The translations under genes were made by a program, and so were the position numbers. 64,000 nucleotides of DNA from Chloroflexus sp. Y-396-1 (GTDB lineage Bacteria; Chloroflexota; Chloroflexia; Chloroflexales; Chloroflexaceae). This document shows, in pieces, positions 18,843 to 28,126 of the stretch. The notes below the pieces were generated by a model. It ran no database searches and was not told the origin of the DNA. It was given only the letters and a program-made list of their open reading frames with translations. The number at the start of each line of letters is the position of its first letter. The first letter of the stretch is position 1. The stretch lies in NCBI RefSeq assembly GCF_000516515.1, contig NZ_KI911784.1, positions 3,820,633-3,884,632 on the forward strand, written 5' to 3'.

Positions 18843-18916
18843 AAATAACTGCTGGTCTTTTCTATGAGGTGGCAGTTTCCCCGACTGAATCCATCGTGTT
18901 TGTCGCTCTCTTCCAC

Positions 18917-18954
18917 CTGTGTCTCGGTGGTTATCTTGTACCACTGAGACACAG
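18917..18954. terminator. Convergent-gene hairpin terminator
   Basis: CTGTGTCTCGGTGGT, an eight-base loop and ACCACTGAGACACAG form a 15-pair stem with a single G-U pair. It sits between the hydroxylase gene and the convergent CAP gene and probably ends transcription from one or both sides. Confidence 0.65.
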
Positions 18955-18995
18955 AGCGTGCTGGGGCCAAATCGTGATCAGTGCGGGAAGAAACA

Positions 18996-19832
18996 TTAAT
19001 TCCCTGTCTGGAACTGCCAGGTATAGCTAAATGGTTGCCCCGCGTATGATCCGTTCACCGTCACTTCAATCAAACTGTTAGGCGGCAGAGCTAATGTTGG
19101 GGTAATGGCAATCCCTTTGTGTCCAACCGGTAGCGCGGTCGAAACGCTGTGGGCGATGCTACTGCCACCGACAACCTGTAGTGTGGTACTACTAACTACC
19201 GGTGTATCGCCGAAATAGCGCCATTGCAGCGTTATCGGGTACTGAGTTGGCGGAACATCGGTCTGATTGATGCTGGGATAGCGCACCGGCCAGTTCGGAT
19301 AGCTGGCGCCATCATTGAAGTAAGATAGTACATCCAATGCAGCCGCACTCGTTGCTCCATTAGCAGTGGTGTAGAAGCCAAAACCAAAGGTGGGTGTGGT
19401 TGGGTAGAGCAGCCAGAGCCGGTGACCAACCGAACGCATCCAGCCATCAATCGCATGCGCTGGTTCCCAGGCAATACCTCCGCCGATCCAGGCATTGCCC
19501 TTTTGCGCACAGCTCTGTCCACTTGGTGAGGCGTAAGGTAAGCTGGGATTTTGGTTGTGGGTAAGGTGGTTGTTCTCAGCCATGTAACGGGCGTGTTCAA
19601 AGCAGTTATTGTTCAGTGTCGCATCTTCCTGAACTGGCGGCACGCCAGCGCGTAGTCGGTAACCGTTCACCCGTTCAAGCCAGTTGGTAGAGAGCGGCGG
19701 CAGGCTCTTTGTCACCAGCGGGATGAAGACGGTGCTAGTTGTAGCATTCGACTGTGAGAAGGTGTTTGCCGGCAGTTTGGCGAGTAAAAGGGCAACGGCT
19801 ATGTACAGAAAGAGTTGTTGAAAGCGATACAT
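18996..19832 (-). CDS. Secreted CAP/SCP-domain protein
   Basis: A 278-residue exported protein. A signal peptide (FLYIAVALLLAKLPANTF) is followed by a CAP domain: LERVNGYRLRAGVPPVQ, then CFEHARYMAENNHLTHNQ (first His/Glu site) and HAIDGWMRSVGHRLWLL (second site). GFGFYT closes the fold. The last 90 residues form a beta-rich tail. Bacterial CAP proteins are often extracellular; their activities are largely unknown. The stop is beside the terminator hairpin. Confidence 0.87.
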   Translation of the reverse strand: MYRFQQLFLYIAVALLLAKLPANTFSQSNATTSTVFIPLVTKSLPPLSTNWLERVNGYRLRAGVPPVQEDATLNNNCFEHARYMAENNHLTHNQNPSLPYASPSGQSCAQKGNAWIGGGIAWEPAHAIDGWMRSVGHRLWLLYPTTPTFGFGFYTTANGATSAAALDVLSYFNDGASYPNWPVRYPSINQTDVPPTQYPITLQWRYFGDTPVVSSTTLQVVGGSSIAHSVSTALPVGHKGIAITPTLALPPNSLIEVTVNGSYAGQPFSYTWQFQTGN

Positions 19833-19909
19833 CGAGAGCCTCTTCGTTTAAGCATTTCTCGCCCACGACGCTTATACGTTTAGGATAAGTGATCCTCCAT
19901 TCTACTGAC

Positions 19910-19929
19910 AATAGCCCTATTGGGCTATT
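19910..19929. other. Perfect hairpin with U-tract in a divergent promoter region
   Basis: AATAGCCC, a TATT loop and GGGCTATT, followed by TTTTG on the plus strand, form a terminator-like structure. It lies between two divergent starts (19832 and 20042). A terminator in a 5' region could act as an attenuator on a transcript heading to the M15 peptidase gene, or it may just be a stray repeat. Confidence 0.4.
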
Positions 19930-20041
19930 TTGTGCCAGGGCCTTTGTTGCAATTCGGTACCAGACAACTCGTCATTGCCTTCTCTGCCAGCCTGTGCTAC
20001 GATGAGCCAGAAACATTCATAAACAGAGCACGGAGCTTATT

Positions 20042-22033
20042 ATGAGTAGCGCCGATGTACCGATCACATCAGTTGAACAACCAGAGCGTGCAGGCAAGTC
20101 GCGAGCCGGACAAAAAGCAGCAGTCGTGGTTTTCGTTACTGATGAACGTCCGTCAGCCGTTGCTATAGCCGATTATCTGCGCGCAGAGTCGCCATTGTTA
20201 CCCCATTTCTATCTTGCTCGTGATGGCACCTTATCGCAACTATTGACGATCTATCGCGCCGGTGATGGATTGGGACGGGCTATCTGGCGAGGACGGATGC
20301 GGAATCTCAATCGGATTGCTGTGATTGTAAGCGTGGAAGCTCCTAACGTTACTGACCTGAGTGAAGTGCAGGCAAGTGTGTTGGCCAATTGGTTACCGGC
20401 TCTGGTTGCACAATCTCACCTTTCACTCGCCGATGTATGTACGGTTGTATCTGATGCCGCAGGGCGGAGGCGTCTCCAGCCGTATCTCCCACCTGCGCCG
20501 CCGTTTTGGTCGGTCACCGGTGATGTGGTATTAGGGAGCGGTACTCGTTCACCAGAGCAAGAGTTGTGGGTCGGCCTGGCGACAATCACCTGGCGTCAGC
20601 GGGGTGCACAGTTACGTCTTAATCAAGCGTTCTCACTCTATTGGGGAAAATTCGACATTGGTGCGCCGCTAGCTCCTAATGAACCGCCGCCAGTAGTGGT
20701 TGACGGGAAGACTTACAACTTTCAAGTCTTTGCCCGTGACACAATTTTCAACGAAGGAACGCAATACGCTGTGGTGCAATCGTTAGCCGGTTTGCTCGGT
20801 CCCGACATGGGCGCCATTCCAACCGGTGGTGTTAGTCGGGCGCTTATCGATGCCGGTTATCGTAGTGCGTTAAAGACCAGTGCGACCCGATCCCCACTTG
20901 AAGGCAAGACTGAGTTTCGTGCTGATTGGCGGTTTCACTTTGTGGCGCTCCAGGCAAAATTGGGACCGGCTCTCAGTGGGAATTATGTAACTGCGGATCG
21001 AGCTTTTGCGGTGCAGGTCTTTGCCGGTGATACGCTCTATACGCCGATGAGTCAGCAAGCAGGGTGTTTCTTTCTCAGTCTGACCGATCCGTCCAGTCCA
21101 CAGTACGCCCAAATCTGGGCCGAAACGTACAAAGTGGCGGGAGTGCCGTATAATCCTACCGATCCGTTTCACCAGCGGGCATTAGAACTGAGGTTAGGGA
21201 CACCGTTAAGTGGGGTGATGTGCGAGACGATCAACGGGCAATCGTTTGATGTCCAGGTCTTTGCTTACGATACGCTCTACCGTGGTTCAGATGGTGTCAT
21301 TCGCCGGATGGGTGATTTACCGCGCCCGGCAGAGGTACAGGCCTGGCAGCCTAAGCTGCCAGCGATGCCGGTATCACCGACTCCACCGGTATCGCCGTCT
21401 GGGCCAGAACCACCTGCCGAACCTGCACAAACGCCTAGAGTGAATGTTCTCAATGCGCCAGAGGTGGTACGGGCAGGTGCGCCTCGGCGTGATCCCAACT
21501 GGCCGCCTAAGCCCGACTTCAATATCCTGACCGACCGTAACGGTCAGCGTGAGCGTGTGTTAGGTAAAATTGAATGGGTACGTAAGAGTGGTGATGATAT
21601 TACCATTACCAACGATTGGGTTGAACGGCATATTATTGAGGTGTCCATTCCACAACTGGTACGGTTTCGGAATACCAATAGTGGGAGGATCAAGTTTCAC
21701 CGACTGGCAGCCGATCAATTGCGCCAATTGTGGCAGGCCTGGGAAGATGCCGGTTTGTTGCACCTTGTGTTGACCTTCGATGGGGCATGGTGGCCACGCA
21801 CGATCCGTAGCAACCCGAGCACGCTGAGTAATCATGCCTACGGGACAGCCTTCGATATCAATGCGCAGTGGAACGGTTTCTACAAACCGGCAGCGCTCGT
21901 TGGTGATCGTGGTTCGGTTCGTGAGCTGGTACCAATCGCGAATGCACTTGGCTTCTTCTGGGGAGGGCACTGGAATTATGATGGGAAAGGGGCCAGTGAT
22001 GGCATGCACTTTGAATGGGCAGTTGCCCGCTAA
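20042..22033 (+). CDS. Multidomain M15-type peptidoglycan peptidase with amidase-like N domain
   Basis: A 663-residue protein. The C-terminal 140 residues are an M15 (VanY/L-Ala-D-Glu peptidase-like) domain: SNHAYGTAFDIN supplies the zinc His and Asp, and MHFEW near the end the HxE pair. The N-terminal 150 residues recall amidase_2 (PGRP-like) folds (LLPHFYLARDGTLSQLL), but zinc ligands are not clear. Between them lie three repeats built on VQVFAxDTLY, at about residues 228, 325 and 403, then a Pro-rich linker near 450. No signal peptide is evident. It probably trims or binds cell-wall peptides. Confidence 0.8.
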   Translation: MSSADVPITSVEQPERAGKSRAGQKAAVVVFVTDERPSAVAIADYLRAESPLLPHFYLARDGTLSQLLTIYRAGDGLGRAIWRGRMRNLNRIAVIVSVEAPNVTDLSEVQASVLANWLPALVAQSHLSLADVCTVVSDAAGRRRLQPYLPPAPPFWSVTGDVVLGSGTRSPEQELWVGLATITWRQRGAQLRLNQAFSLYWGKFDIGAPLAPNEPPPVVVDGKTYNFQVFARDTIFNEGTQYAVVQSLAGLLGPDMGAIPTGGVSRALIDAGYRSALKTSATRSPLEGKTEFRADWRFHFVALQAKLGPALSGNYVTADRAFAVQVFAGDTLYTPMSQQAGCFFLSLTDPSSPQYAQIWAETYKVAGVPYNPTDPFHQRALELRLGTPLSGVMCETINGQSFDVQVFAYDTLYRGSDGVIRRMGDLPRPAEVQAWQPKLPAMPVSPTPPVSPSGPEPPAEPAQTPRVNVLNAPEVVRAGAPRRDPNWPPKPDFNILTDRNGQRERVLGKIEWVRKSGDDITITNDWVERHIIEVSIPQLVRFRNTNSGRIKFHRLAADQLRQLWQAWEDAGLLHLVLTFDGAWWPRTIRSNPSTLSNHAYGTAFDINAQWNGFYKPAALVGDRGSVRELVPIANALGFFWGGHWNYDGKGASDGMHFEWAVAR

Positions 22034-22048
22034 GCAAAGGAGCAAGCA

Positions 22049-22807
22049 ATGCAACTACACGGGCTACATGTGTTGGTGACCGGTGGGGCCTCTGGTTTGG
22101 GAGCAGCAACTGCTGAACGACTGGCCGGCGCCGGGGCGCGGGTGACCATTGCCGATCTAAATGAAGGTGCTGGCGAAGAGCTGGCTGCCCGGATCGGAGG
22201 GCAGTTTGTGCGCACCGATGTTACCGATCCGGCGCAGTGTGCAGTAGCAGTAACCAAAGCTGCTGCAACAGGCGGTCTGCACGTATTAGTCTGTTGTGCC
22301 GGTATCGTGTTGGCCGAACGAATCTTAGGACGTGACGGCGTGCATGATCCGGCTCGCTTCAAGCGTGTCATTGAAGTCAATCTAATCGGTACCTTCCACA
22401 TGATGCTTTATGCGGCACAGATGATGAGCCAAAACCAGCCCAACTCCGAAGGCGAACGTGGCGTTATAATCAATACGGCATCGATAGCTGCGTTTGAAGG
22501 CCAAATCGGTCAGGTTGCTTATGCCGCCTCAAAAGCTGGTGTCGTCGGGATGACGTTACCGGCAGCCCGCGAACTGGCTCGCTTTGGGATACGGGTGATG
22601 ACGATTGCGCCGGGTATCTTTGATACTGCAATGATGGCCAGTCTACCGGCAGCGGCCCGTGAGTCGCTCGGTGCGCAGGTGCCATTTCCGTCGCGATTGG
22701 GGCGTCCTGCTGAGTATGCAGCGTTAGTCCAGCACATCATTGAAAATCCGATGCTAAACGGTGAAGTGATTCGGCTCGATGGCGCGATCCGCATGGCGCC
22801 AAAATAA
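22049..22807 (+). CDS. Short-chain dehydrogenase (3-hydroxyacyl-CoA dehydrogenase type 2-like)
   Basis: A 252-residue classical SDR oxidoreductase. The NAD motif [16 protein letters not shown], the LVCCAGIV turn, catalytic Ser in [11 protein letters not shown] and the YAASKAG active site are all present. The string [20 protein letters not shown], with [11 protein letters not shown], is close to the HSD10/type 2 3-hydroxyacyl-CoA dehydrogenases. It begins 15 bases after the peptidase gene and overlaps no other gene; the transaldolase follows after 13 bases. Confidence 0.9.
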   Translation: MQLHGLHVLVTGGASGLGAATAERLAGAGARVTIADLNEGAGEELAARIGGQFVRTDVTDPAQCAVAVTKAAATGGLHVLVCCAGIVLAERILGRDGVHDPARFKRVIEVNLIGTFHMMLYAAQMMSQNQPNSEGERGVIINTASIAAFEGQIGQVAYAASKAGVVGMTLPAARELARFGIRVMTIAPGIFDTAMMASLPAAARESLGAQVPFPSRLGRPAEYAALVQHIIENPMLNGEVIRLDGAIRMAPK

Positions 22808-22820
22808 GGGAGGAAGAGGA

Positions 22821-23474
22821 ATGCAAATTTATCTCGATACGGCCAACCTCGCCGAAATTCGTGAGGCAGCCAGTTGGGGTATTCTGAGCGGAGTAACGAC
22901 GAATCCGACACTGATTGCCCGCGAAGGGGGAGTTGATTTCAAAGCAATTATCACGGAAATTGCCGAGCTGGTTGATGGCCCGATCAGCGCCGAGACGATC
23001 TCGCTCGATGCTGAGGGAATGGTGCGCGAGGGATTAGAGTATGCGTCGTGGCATCCGAACGTTATCATCAAAGTGCCGAGTACAACCGAGGGGCTACGAG
23101 CAGTGAGCCAACTGGCAAAGCATGGCATTCGCTGCAATGTAACGCTCTGTTTCAACGCTGTGCAGGCGTTGCTGGCGGCGCGCGCCGGTGCATTTATCAT
23201 TAGCCCCTTCGTTGGCCGAGTCGATGATACAGGCGTAGATGGCATGGCCTTGATTCGCGAGATTGCCGGTATCTATCGCCAGGATAGCGAAATCAAAACC
23301 AAGATTCTGGCGGCATCTATCCGCCATCCACGCCATATCGTTGAGGCAGCATTGGCCGGTGCTGATATTGCGACCTGCCCGTTCAAGGTGCTTCAGCAGG
23401 CAATGCGCCATCCATTGACCGACCGCGGGATTGAGCAGTTCCTGGCCGATTGGCAATCGCGAATGCGTTCCTGA
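22821..23474 (+). CDS. Transaldolase / fructose-6-phosphate aldolase family enzyme
   Basis: A 217-residue short transaldolase of the TalC/FSA type. [29 protein letters not shown] and the Schiff-base Lys in [15 protein letters not shown] are diagnostic. [19 protein letters not shown] and [12 protein letters not shown] follow. Members transfer dihydroxyacetone units in the pentose phosphate pathway or cleave fructose 6-phosphate; sequence alone does not decide. GGGAGGAAGAGG precedes the ATG. It is followed after nine bases by a phosphoribulokinase-like gene, which implies a sugar-phosphate role. Confidence 0.92.
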   Translation: MQIYLDTANLAEIREAASWGILSGVTTNPTLIAREGGVDFKAIITEIAELVDGPISAETISLDAEGMVREGLEYASWHPNVIIKVPSTTEGLRAVSQLAKHGIRCNVTLCFNAVQALLAARAGAFIISPFVGRVDDTGVDGMALIREIAGIYRQDSEIKTKILAASIRHPRHIVEAALAGADIATCPFKVLQQAMRHPLTDRGIEQFLADWQSRMRS

Positions 23475-23483
23475 GCCGAAATT

Positions 23484-24347
23484 ATGCGAGATCGACCTCT
23501 CATGCTCGGTTTGATTGGCGCTAGCGGCACGGGGAAGACAACGCTGACCCACGGTATTGTGCGTCTGTTGGGTGCACACGGTGTCACGCCGATCAATCTC
23601 GATGATTACTTGCGGTATAGCCGTGCAGAGCGTGCGGCACGTGGTTTGACCGATGCCGATCCAAGGTCTACCGATTTGGATCGGATGGCTGCCGATTTGG
23701 CGGCGTTACGTGCAGGTCAAACCATCGAAAAACCGATCTACAACCATAAGACCGGAGTTCCACAGGGTAGTGAACGGGTTGCACCGACCGGACTGGTTAT
23801 TGCCTATGGTGCGTTAACCTTGACCCCACCGGTGCAACCTGATCTGTTTGATCTCACCGTCTACTTCGATCCCGCACCTGAACTGTACCGTCGTTGGCGA
23901 GAAGAACGTGATGTACGCCAACGGGGGTACACCCTTGACGAAGTGCGGATGGCGTGGCCAGCGCGTGAACGCGACATCCAGCGTTACATCGCTGTCCAAC
24001 GACCGTTAGCCGATGTCGTTTTGCGTTTTCTGCCGGGTGAAATGGGGTACGACCTGCAAATGTGGTTGCGCCGGCGGGCGCTGGCGTTTGATGTCGTCGG
24101 CGCTCTTGCCGATGCGGGTCAGGGGGCAGCCGTGCAGATCCAATCGGTGGCTGCTGACGATGATGGTTTACCGGCCACCGTGATCAACGCAACGTCAGAC
24201 CCGGCTCTTGAACGGCTGAGTGAGGGATTACGATCCCGGCTGCCAGTATCCGGTCAGGTAAACGCAAGTGAAACGCTTCAAGGGACGCATCCTACACTGA
24301 CATTTGCCCAAACCTTGATCGCAACATTGCTCTTGCAAAGAGGGTAA
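23484..24347 (+). CDS. Phosphoribulokinase/uridine kinase-like P-loop kinase
   Basis: A 287-residue kinase. P-loop GASGTGKTTLTHGI lies at residues 11-24. The region DDYLRYSRAERAARGLTDAD, then DLDRMAADLAALRAGQ and EKPIYNHKTG, follows phosphoribulokinase rather than uridine kinase. The usual Glu after the third strand (IEGLHP in PRK) is replaced: the segment reads VIAYGALTL. YFDPAPELYRRWREERD and RGYTLDEV match the PRK lid region. Whether it phosphorylates ribulose 5-phosphate or another substrate is open. No RuBisCO gene is in the window. Confidence 0.8.
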   Translation: MRDRPLMLGLIGASGTGKTTLTHGIVRLLGAHGVTPINLDDYLRYSRAERAARGLTDADPRSTDLDRMAADLAALRAGQTIEKPIYNHKTGVPQGSERVAPTGLVIAYGALTLTPPVQPDLFDLTVYFDPAPELYRRWREERDVRQRGYTLDEVRMAWPARERDIQRYIAVQRPLADVVLRFLPGEMGYDLQMWLRRRALAFDVVGALADAGQGAAVQIQSVAADDDGLPATVINATSDPALERLSEGLRSRLPVSGQVNASETLQGTHPTLTFAQTLIATLLLQRG

Positions 24348-24390
24348 GCGACATTGATGTAGTTCCTCGTAGACATCGGCCATTGATGGT

Positions 24391-24415
24391 AGGGGCAAGG
24401 CGTCGCCGTGCCCCT
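24391..24415. terminator. Long hairpin after the sugar-phosphate operon
   Basis: AGGGGCA, GGCG, a one-base loop, CGCC and TGCCCCT form an almost perfect 25-base hairpin 44 bases after the kinase stop. Without a U-tract it may be a dispersed palindromic repeat acting as a transcript end. Confidence 0.55.
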
Positions 24416-24540
24416 CCTCGTGTTGGCGCCTAGCCTTCCTGTTGTTAATCACACGCTCAACTGCGATTGCATCGAAATCATCTGGTACAATCCCTTCGGC
24501 AGCGACTCACAAGCTGAAACATTTGGGTGAAGGTATTATC

Positions 24541-25857
24541 ATGGATTGGCTTTCTGCATCAATAAGCGACTCGCGAAGGTTTACGCAGACCCTGTGGCTG
24601 CTGACAATCATCGGGCTAATCATCCGGGTGGCCGCAGTGCTCGCACTAAACGACTACCATGATCCGTTGACGGCTGAGTATGGCGTTGTAGCAAAGAATA
24701 TCGTTGCCGGTAAGGGTTTTGTGGGAGGCGGCTGGCTTGGGCCAGAGATGCCAACCGCACTAAATACACCGGTGTATCCGTTGTTTCTGGCAGCCTGGTT
24801 GTGGGTGGGGGTTCCCTTGCCGTTTCTTGGTGTCGAGCTATGCCAGGCCCTGCTTTCGGCGTTGCTGATCTACCTCACCGGCAGGATTGCATCGCATTGG
24901 ATTGACGCGACTACCGGTTTATTATCTGGTCTGATGGTAACCTTCTACCCTCCGCTTATCTATTTCTGCAAACAGATTTCTCCGGCTATTTTTACAACGT
25001 TTTTTACGATTTTTTCCTTGTTTGTGTTATTACACTTCTTTCAACGGCCCATCTGGCGCCGAGCCATATTTTTGGGGGTGGTCTGGGGTATTTCCTGCCT
25101 AGTCGAACCTATTTTGCTGTATGGCTTACCGGGTGCGGCGTTCCTTATCGGAATAAATCAAGGTGATAGGATAAAGATTATCCAAAAGCTGGCTGTTACA
25201 CTGTTGATTGGCCTGTTGGTGTTGTTGCCCTGGACGATCAGAAATTATCTGGTGTTTCAGCAGGTTGTGTTGCTCAAGACCTCGTTTGATCTGAACTTTT
25301 GGCTGGGTAACAATCCGCACGCCACCGGCTTTTTGTACACGGCTTCGGGTGAGCCAATGCAAAATACGCTTCCGGCGAGCACACTTGAGTATTTAAGCTC
25401 ACTCAACGAAGCGGAACGCTATGCAGTGCTGCGACGTGAGGCACTACAATGGATCGCGGCAAATCCTCTGCAATTTTTGAAGCTGACGATGATGCGCATA
25501 GTGTACCTCTGGGTTATTTCTCCCACCTATTTGATAACCGATCAGAACATTGTTGAACCACGCTTCTTTTACGTGATCAGAAGTCTGATCCAGATAGTGT
25601 TGCTGCTATTGGCATTGCTAGGGAGTGTGCTGGCCTACCGCAAGTACAGACAATTTCTTGTGTTAAGTATCTGGTGGCTTGCTGCGTTTACGGCACCATA
25701 CGCGATTTCTGTAGCCGGCAATACGCGCTATCGTCTGCCGGTAGAGCCGATTCTGTTGATGCTCGCCGGTGTTTGCGTTAGTAAACTGATCGTGGTATGG
25801 CAAGAAAAAAGGGCATCAGCAGGGATGAAGTCAGACGGCGCCGGCTGCAACGTCTGA
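24541..25857 (+). CDS. Polytopic GT39-like glycosyltransferase
   Basis: A 438-residue integral membrane protein with about ten hydrophobic helices. The acidic first loop, RVAAVLALNDYHDPLTAEYG, and PEMPTALNTPVYPLFLAAWL fit the GT39/ArnT superfamily (lipid-linked sugar donors, envelope acceptors). LPWTIRNYLVFQQVVLLKTS and NFWLGNNPHATG also occur in related enzymes; a similar stretch appears in the gene at 32921. The start at 24541 is taken because the upstream frame has no ribosome-binding site. The sugar donor and acceptor are unknown. Confidence 0.8.
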   Translation: MDWLSASISDSRRFTQTLWLLTIIGLIIRVAAVLALNDYHDPLTAEYGVVAKNIVAGKGFVGGGWLGPEMPTALNTPVYPLFLAAWLWVGVPLPFLGVELCQALLSALLIYLTGRIASHWIDATTGLLSGLMVTFYPPLIYFCKQISPAIFTTFFTIFSLFVLLHFFQRPIWRRAIFLGVVWGISCLVEPILLYGLPGAAFLIGINQGDRIKIIQKLAVTLLIGLLVLLPWTIRNYLVFQQVVLLKTSFDLNFWLGNNPHATGFLYTASGEPMQNTLPASTLEYLSSLNEAERYAVLRREALQWIAANPLQFLKLTMMRIVYLWVISPTYLITDQNIVEPRFFYVIRSLIQIVLLLLALLGSVLAYRKYRQFLVLSIWWLAAFTAPYAISVAGNTRYRLPVEPILLMLAGVCVSKLIVVWQEKRASAGMKSDGAGCNV

Positions 25858-25886
25858 TGTGATTGCAACATTCATGCTCTTGACTT

Positions 25887-26079
25887 CACTGCAAAAGTTG
25901 CTCTTCTCACCACAGAGACCACGGAGATCACAGAGACTAAAGATGACTAAAGATAATGTTATCGTTCATTGAACATAGGATTGTGAACATTTTTCTTCCA
26001 TGCGCCCAATGGTCAAAAATGATCCTTTTCTTCATAAATCTTAGACGCTCTGTGTGCTCCGTAGTGAGTTTTTGCTGTG
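25887..26079. mobile_element. MITE-like repeat, copy 1
   Basis: An AT-rich unit of about 193 bp with terminal inverted repeats: CACTGCAAAA, then CTCACCACAGAGACCACGGA at the left, and GCTCCGTAGTGAG with TTTTTGCTGTG at the right. A second copy, close in sequence and length, lies at 26636-26829. No transposase is inside. The ends share the CCACGGAG/CACAGAG word with the tandem array at 54.5 kb. Confidence 0.75.
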
Positions 26080-26091
26080 GACTCTGATCTT

Positions 26092-26531
26092 ATGACGAGA
26101 ATCGCTCATCTGGTACGTATACTGCTACCTCCGCTGATATACTTTGTGCTGGCAATTATTTTCACCTGGCCCCTATCTACCCACCTGACGACAGCGCTGG
26201 GAAGTGGACTTGATCCATTGTTGCAGACGTGGGTGCTAGCCTGGAATGCGCAGGCGTTTGTCACCGATCCGCGAACTATTTGGGACGCGCCGATCTTCTT
26301 TCCTTATCCTGAAACGCTGGCGTATAGTGACCATCATCTTCTGCTGACAGTTGTTGCGTTACCGTTGATACTCCTCGGCGGCCCTGTTCTGGCATACAAC
26401 CTGCTCGTGTTAGCCAACTTGCCGCGCTTATTACGATACCGGTGATGCTGCCGTACATTCATGTGTACGAGTATCTGGGAATCGTCCGATGTATTATCAC
26501 TGGGTGTTGGGATTCGTCTGGAGCGTGGTAG
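26092..26531 (+). pseudogene. Truncated polytopic membrane glycosyltransferase-like gene
   Basis: The first 118 codons encode the start of a large membrane protein: FTWPLSTHLTTALGSGLDP, then TWVLAWNAQAFVTDP and PYPETLAYSDHHLL. Full-length relatives usually run several hundred residues. The frame stops at 26445. From 26421 a different frame continues with AALITIPVMLPYIHVYEYLG, which looks like a later segment of the same family, before a stop at 26531. This implies an internal deletion plus frameshift. The remnant is enclosed by two MITE-like repeats, one of which overlaps its 5' side. A GTG at 26077 is a possible alternative start. Confidence 0.75.
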
Positions 26532-26635
26532 TGCAGCATGATCAATCCCAATGTCATTTCGATACGTAATGGGGCAATCCGTGATGCACGGTCTGTTCCT
26601 CTCCCCCTTCGTGCCTTGCGTTAGATTATTGAATT

Positions 26636-26835
<200 letters not shown>

Positions 26836-27008
26836 TTATTGAAAATGTATTGCTGAATAAGGTGTCATCGCAGATCGGTGAGAATATTACAACACCGATC
26901 CGACGCTCAGGATACGCCTAAATCTCGTTTTACAGAGCGAGTTTGAAAGAGCTGCTATCTTTTTGTTATCATCACCAAAAAAACCTGACAGAAAGCGACA
27001 ATGAACAT

Positions 27009-27647
27009 CTAATGCTGTTGCTCACGCGCCAGGTAATATGTCATACTTTGCAGCACGGCCACCGGATCGATATAGCGCACCCATACATCCTCGGGCACTT
27101 GTAGGATCATCGGTGCATAGCTGAGGATTGCACGCACGCCAGCCTCAACCAGGACATCGGCAACTCGTTGGGCTTGTGCGGCCGGGACTGCAATGATAGC
27201 CATTCGAATCTGTTTTTCGGCTATTACCCGTCGTGCATGCGCGAAATCCTGGATGGTCAGGTCGCCGATCTTTTGTCCGATCTTGGCCGGATCGGTATCA
27301 AACAGAGCGACAATCTCGATTCCTTCGGTGCGAAAACCTTCGTATCGGGCAATAGCTTGCCCGAGTAGGCCGATGCCAACTAGGGCTACCGGCCAGTGTT
27401 GGTTGATGCCGAGGATGCGTTCAATATGTTGGAGGAGCTTCTCGACATCGTAGCCGATACCCTGCTTGCCAAATTCACCAAAGTACGAAAGGTCTTTGCG
27501 GATCTGTGCCGCAGTCACGTTGATCCGCTCGCCAAGCTCTTGCGAAGAAACGGAATGTACCCCCTCCTCGAGCAGGTAGCGCAGACTCCGTGCATAGAGG
27601 GGTAGGCGTCGAATGACTACATCAGGTGGTAATTCTGAGCGCTCCAC
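27009..27647 (-). CDS. rex: Redox-sensing transcriptional repressor Rex
   Basis: A 212-residue NADH/NAD-sensing repressor. The N-terminal winged helix contains [19 protein letters not shown] and [19 protein letters not shown], the near-invariant DNA-recognition segment. The Rossmann domain has [19 protein letters not shown] and [13 protein letters not shown], with [16 protein letters not shown] later. The C-terminal helix ([17 protein letters not shown]) completes the domain-swapped dimer. It stands alone between MITE copy 2 and the CoaBC gene. GGAGGAC precedes the ATG on the minus strand. Targets of Rex in this window were not identified. Confidence 0.96.
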   Translation of the reverse strand: MERSELPPDVVIRRLPLYARSLRYLLEEGVHSVSSQELGERINVTAAQIRKDLSYFGEFGKQGIGYDVEKLLQHIERILGINQHWPVALVGIGLLGQAIARYEGFRTEGIEIVALFDTDPAKIGQKIGDLTIQDFAHARRVIAEKQIRMAIIAVPAAQAQRVADVLVEAGVRAILSYAPMILQVPEDVWVRYIDPVAVLQSMTYYLAREQQH

Positions 27648-28126
27648 ACAAGTCCTCCGTTGGATCAGGTAGAGTATGTGAAGTGTAGCACGAGCTTACC
27701 AGTTCTGCAAGAGTTTTTTCTAATTGATAACGCTTTTCAGAGTTCTCAGGTGCGAGGTACGTTCAATGACCAAACGGTTCAACAACGGAGCAACACCGAC
27801 CAACATCACCAATCCGTTGCCGGTGGCTCCCAACCCATGTTGACCCTGGGTGCGCGGGCCTCCGGCCCGCGTTCTGCATATACGGCGCAATTCCGTCATT
27901 TGTTGAATCAACAAACTATCAAGGGCGGTTTTAGAACCCGCTCCTACCGGTGCGGTCACATGCAGCAGACAGGTTGGGAATCTCACCATTCCTCTCATCT
28001 GCCAGACAGGTGAAAACGTTGAAAAGCCCTATCTGATTGATTGAGTGAGGTTGATCAGATATGCTACAATGCGCGGGCAGAGTTGCAATCGTACAGGAAC
28101 GTTCGGTGAGGCGATTAGAACGTTTT
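27648..28126. other. Divergent intergenic region with a GC palindrome
   Basis: About 480 bases separate the divergent starts of rex and coaBC. A palindrome, CGGGCCTCCGGCCCG, lies near 27853 and matches the one near 4252. No credible gene was found. Promoters for both neighbours should lie here; none was clear enough to place. Confidence 0.5.
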
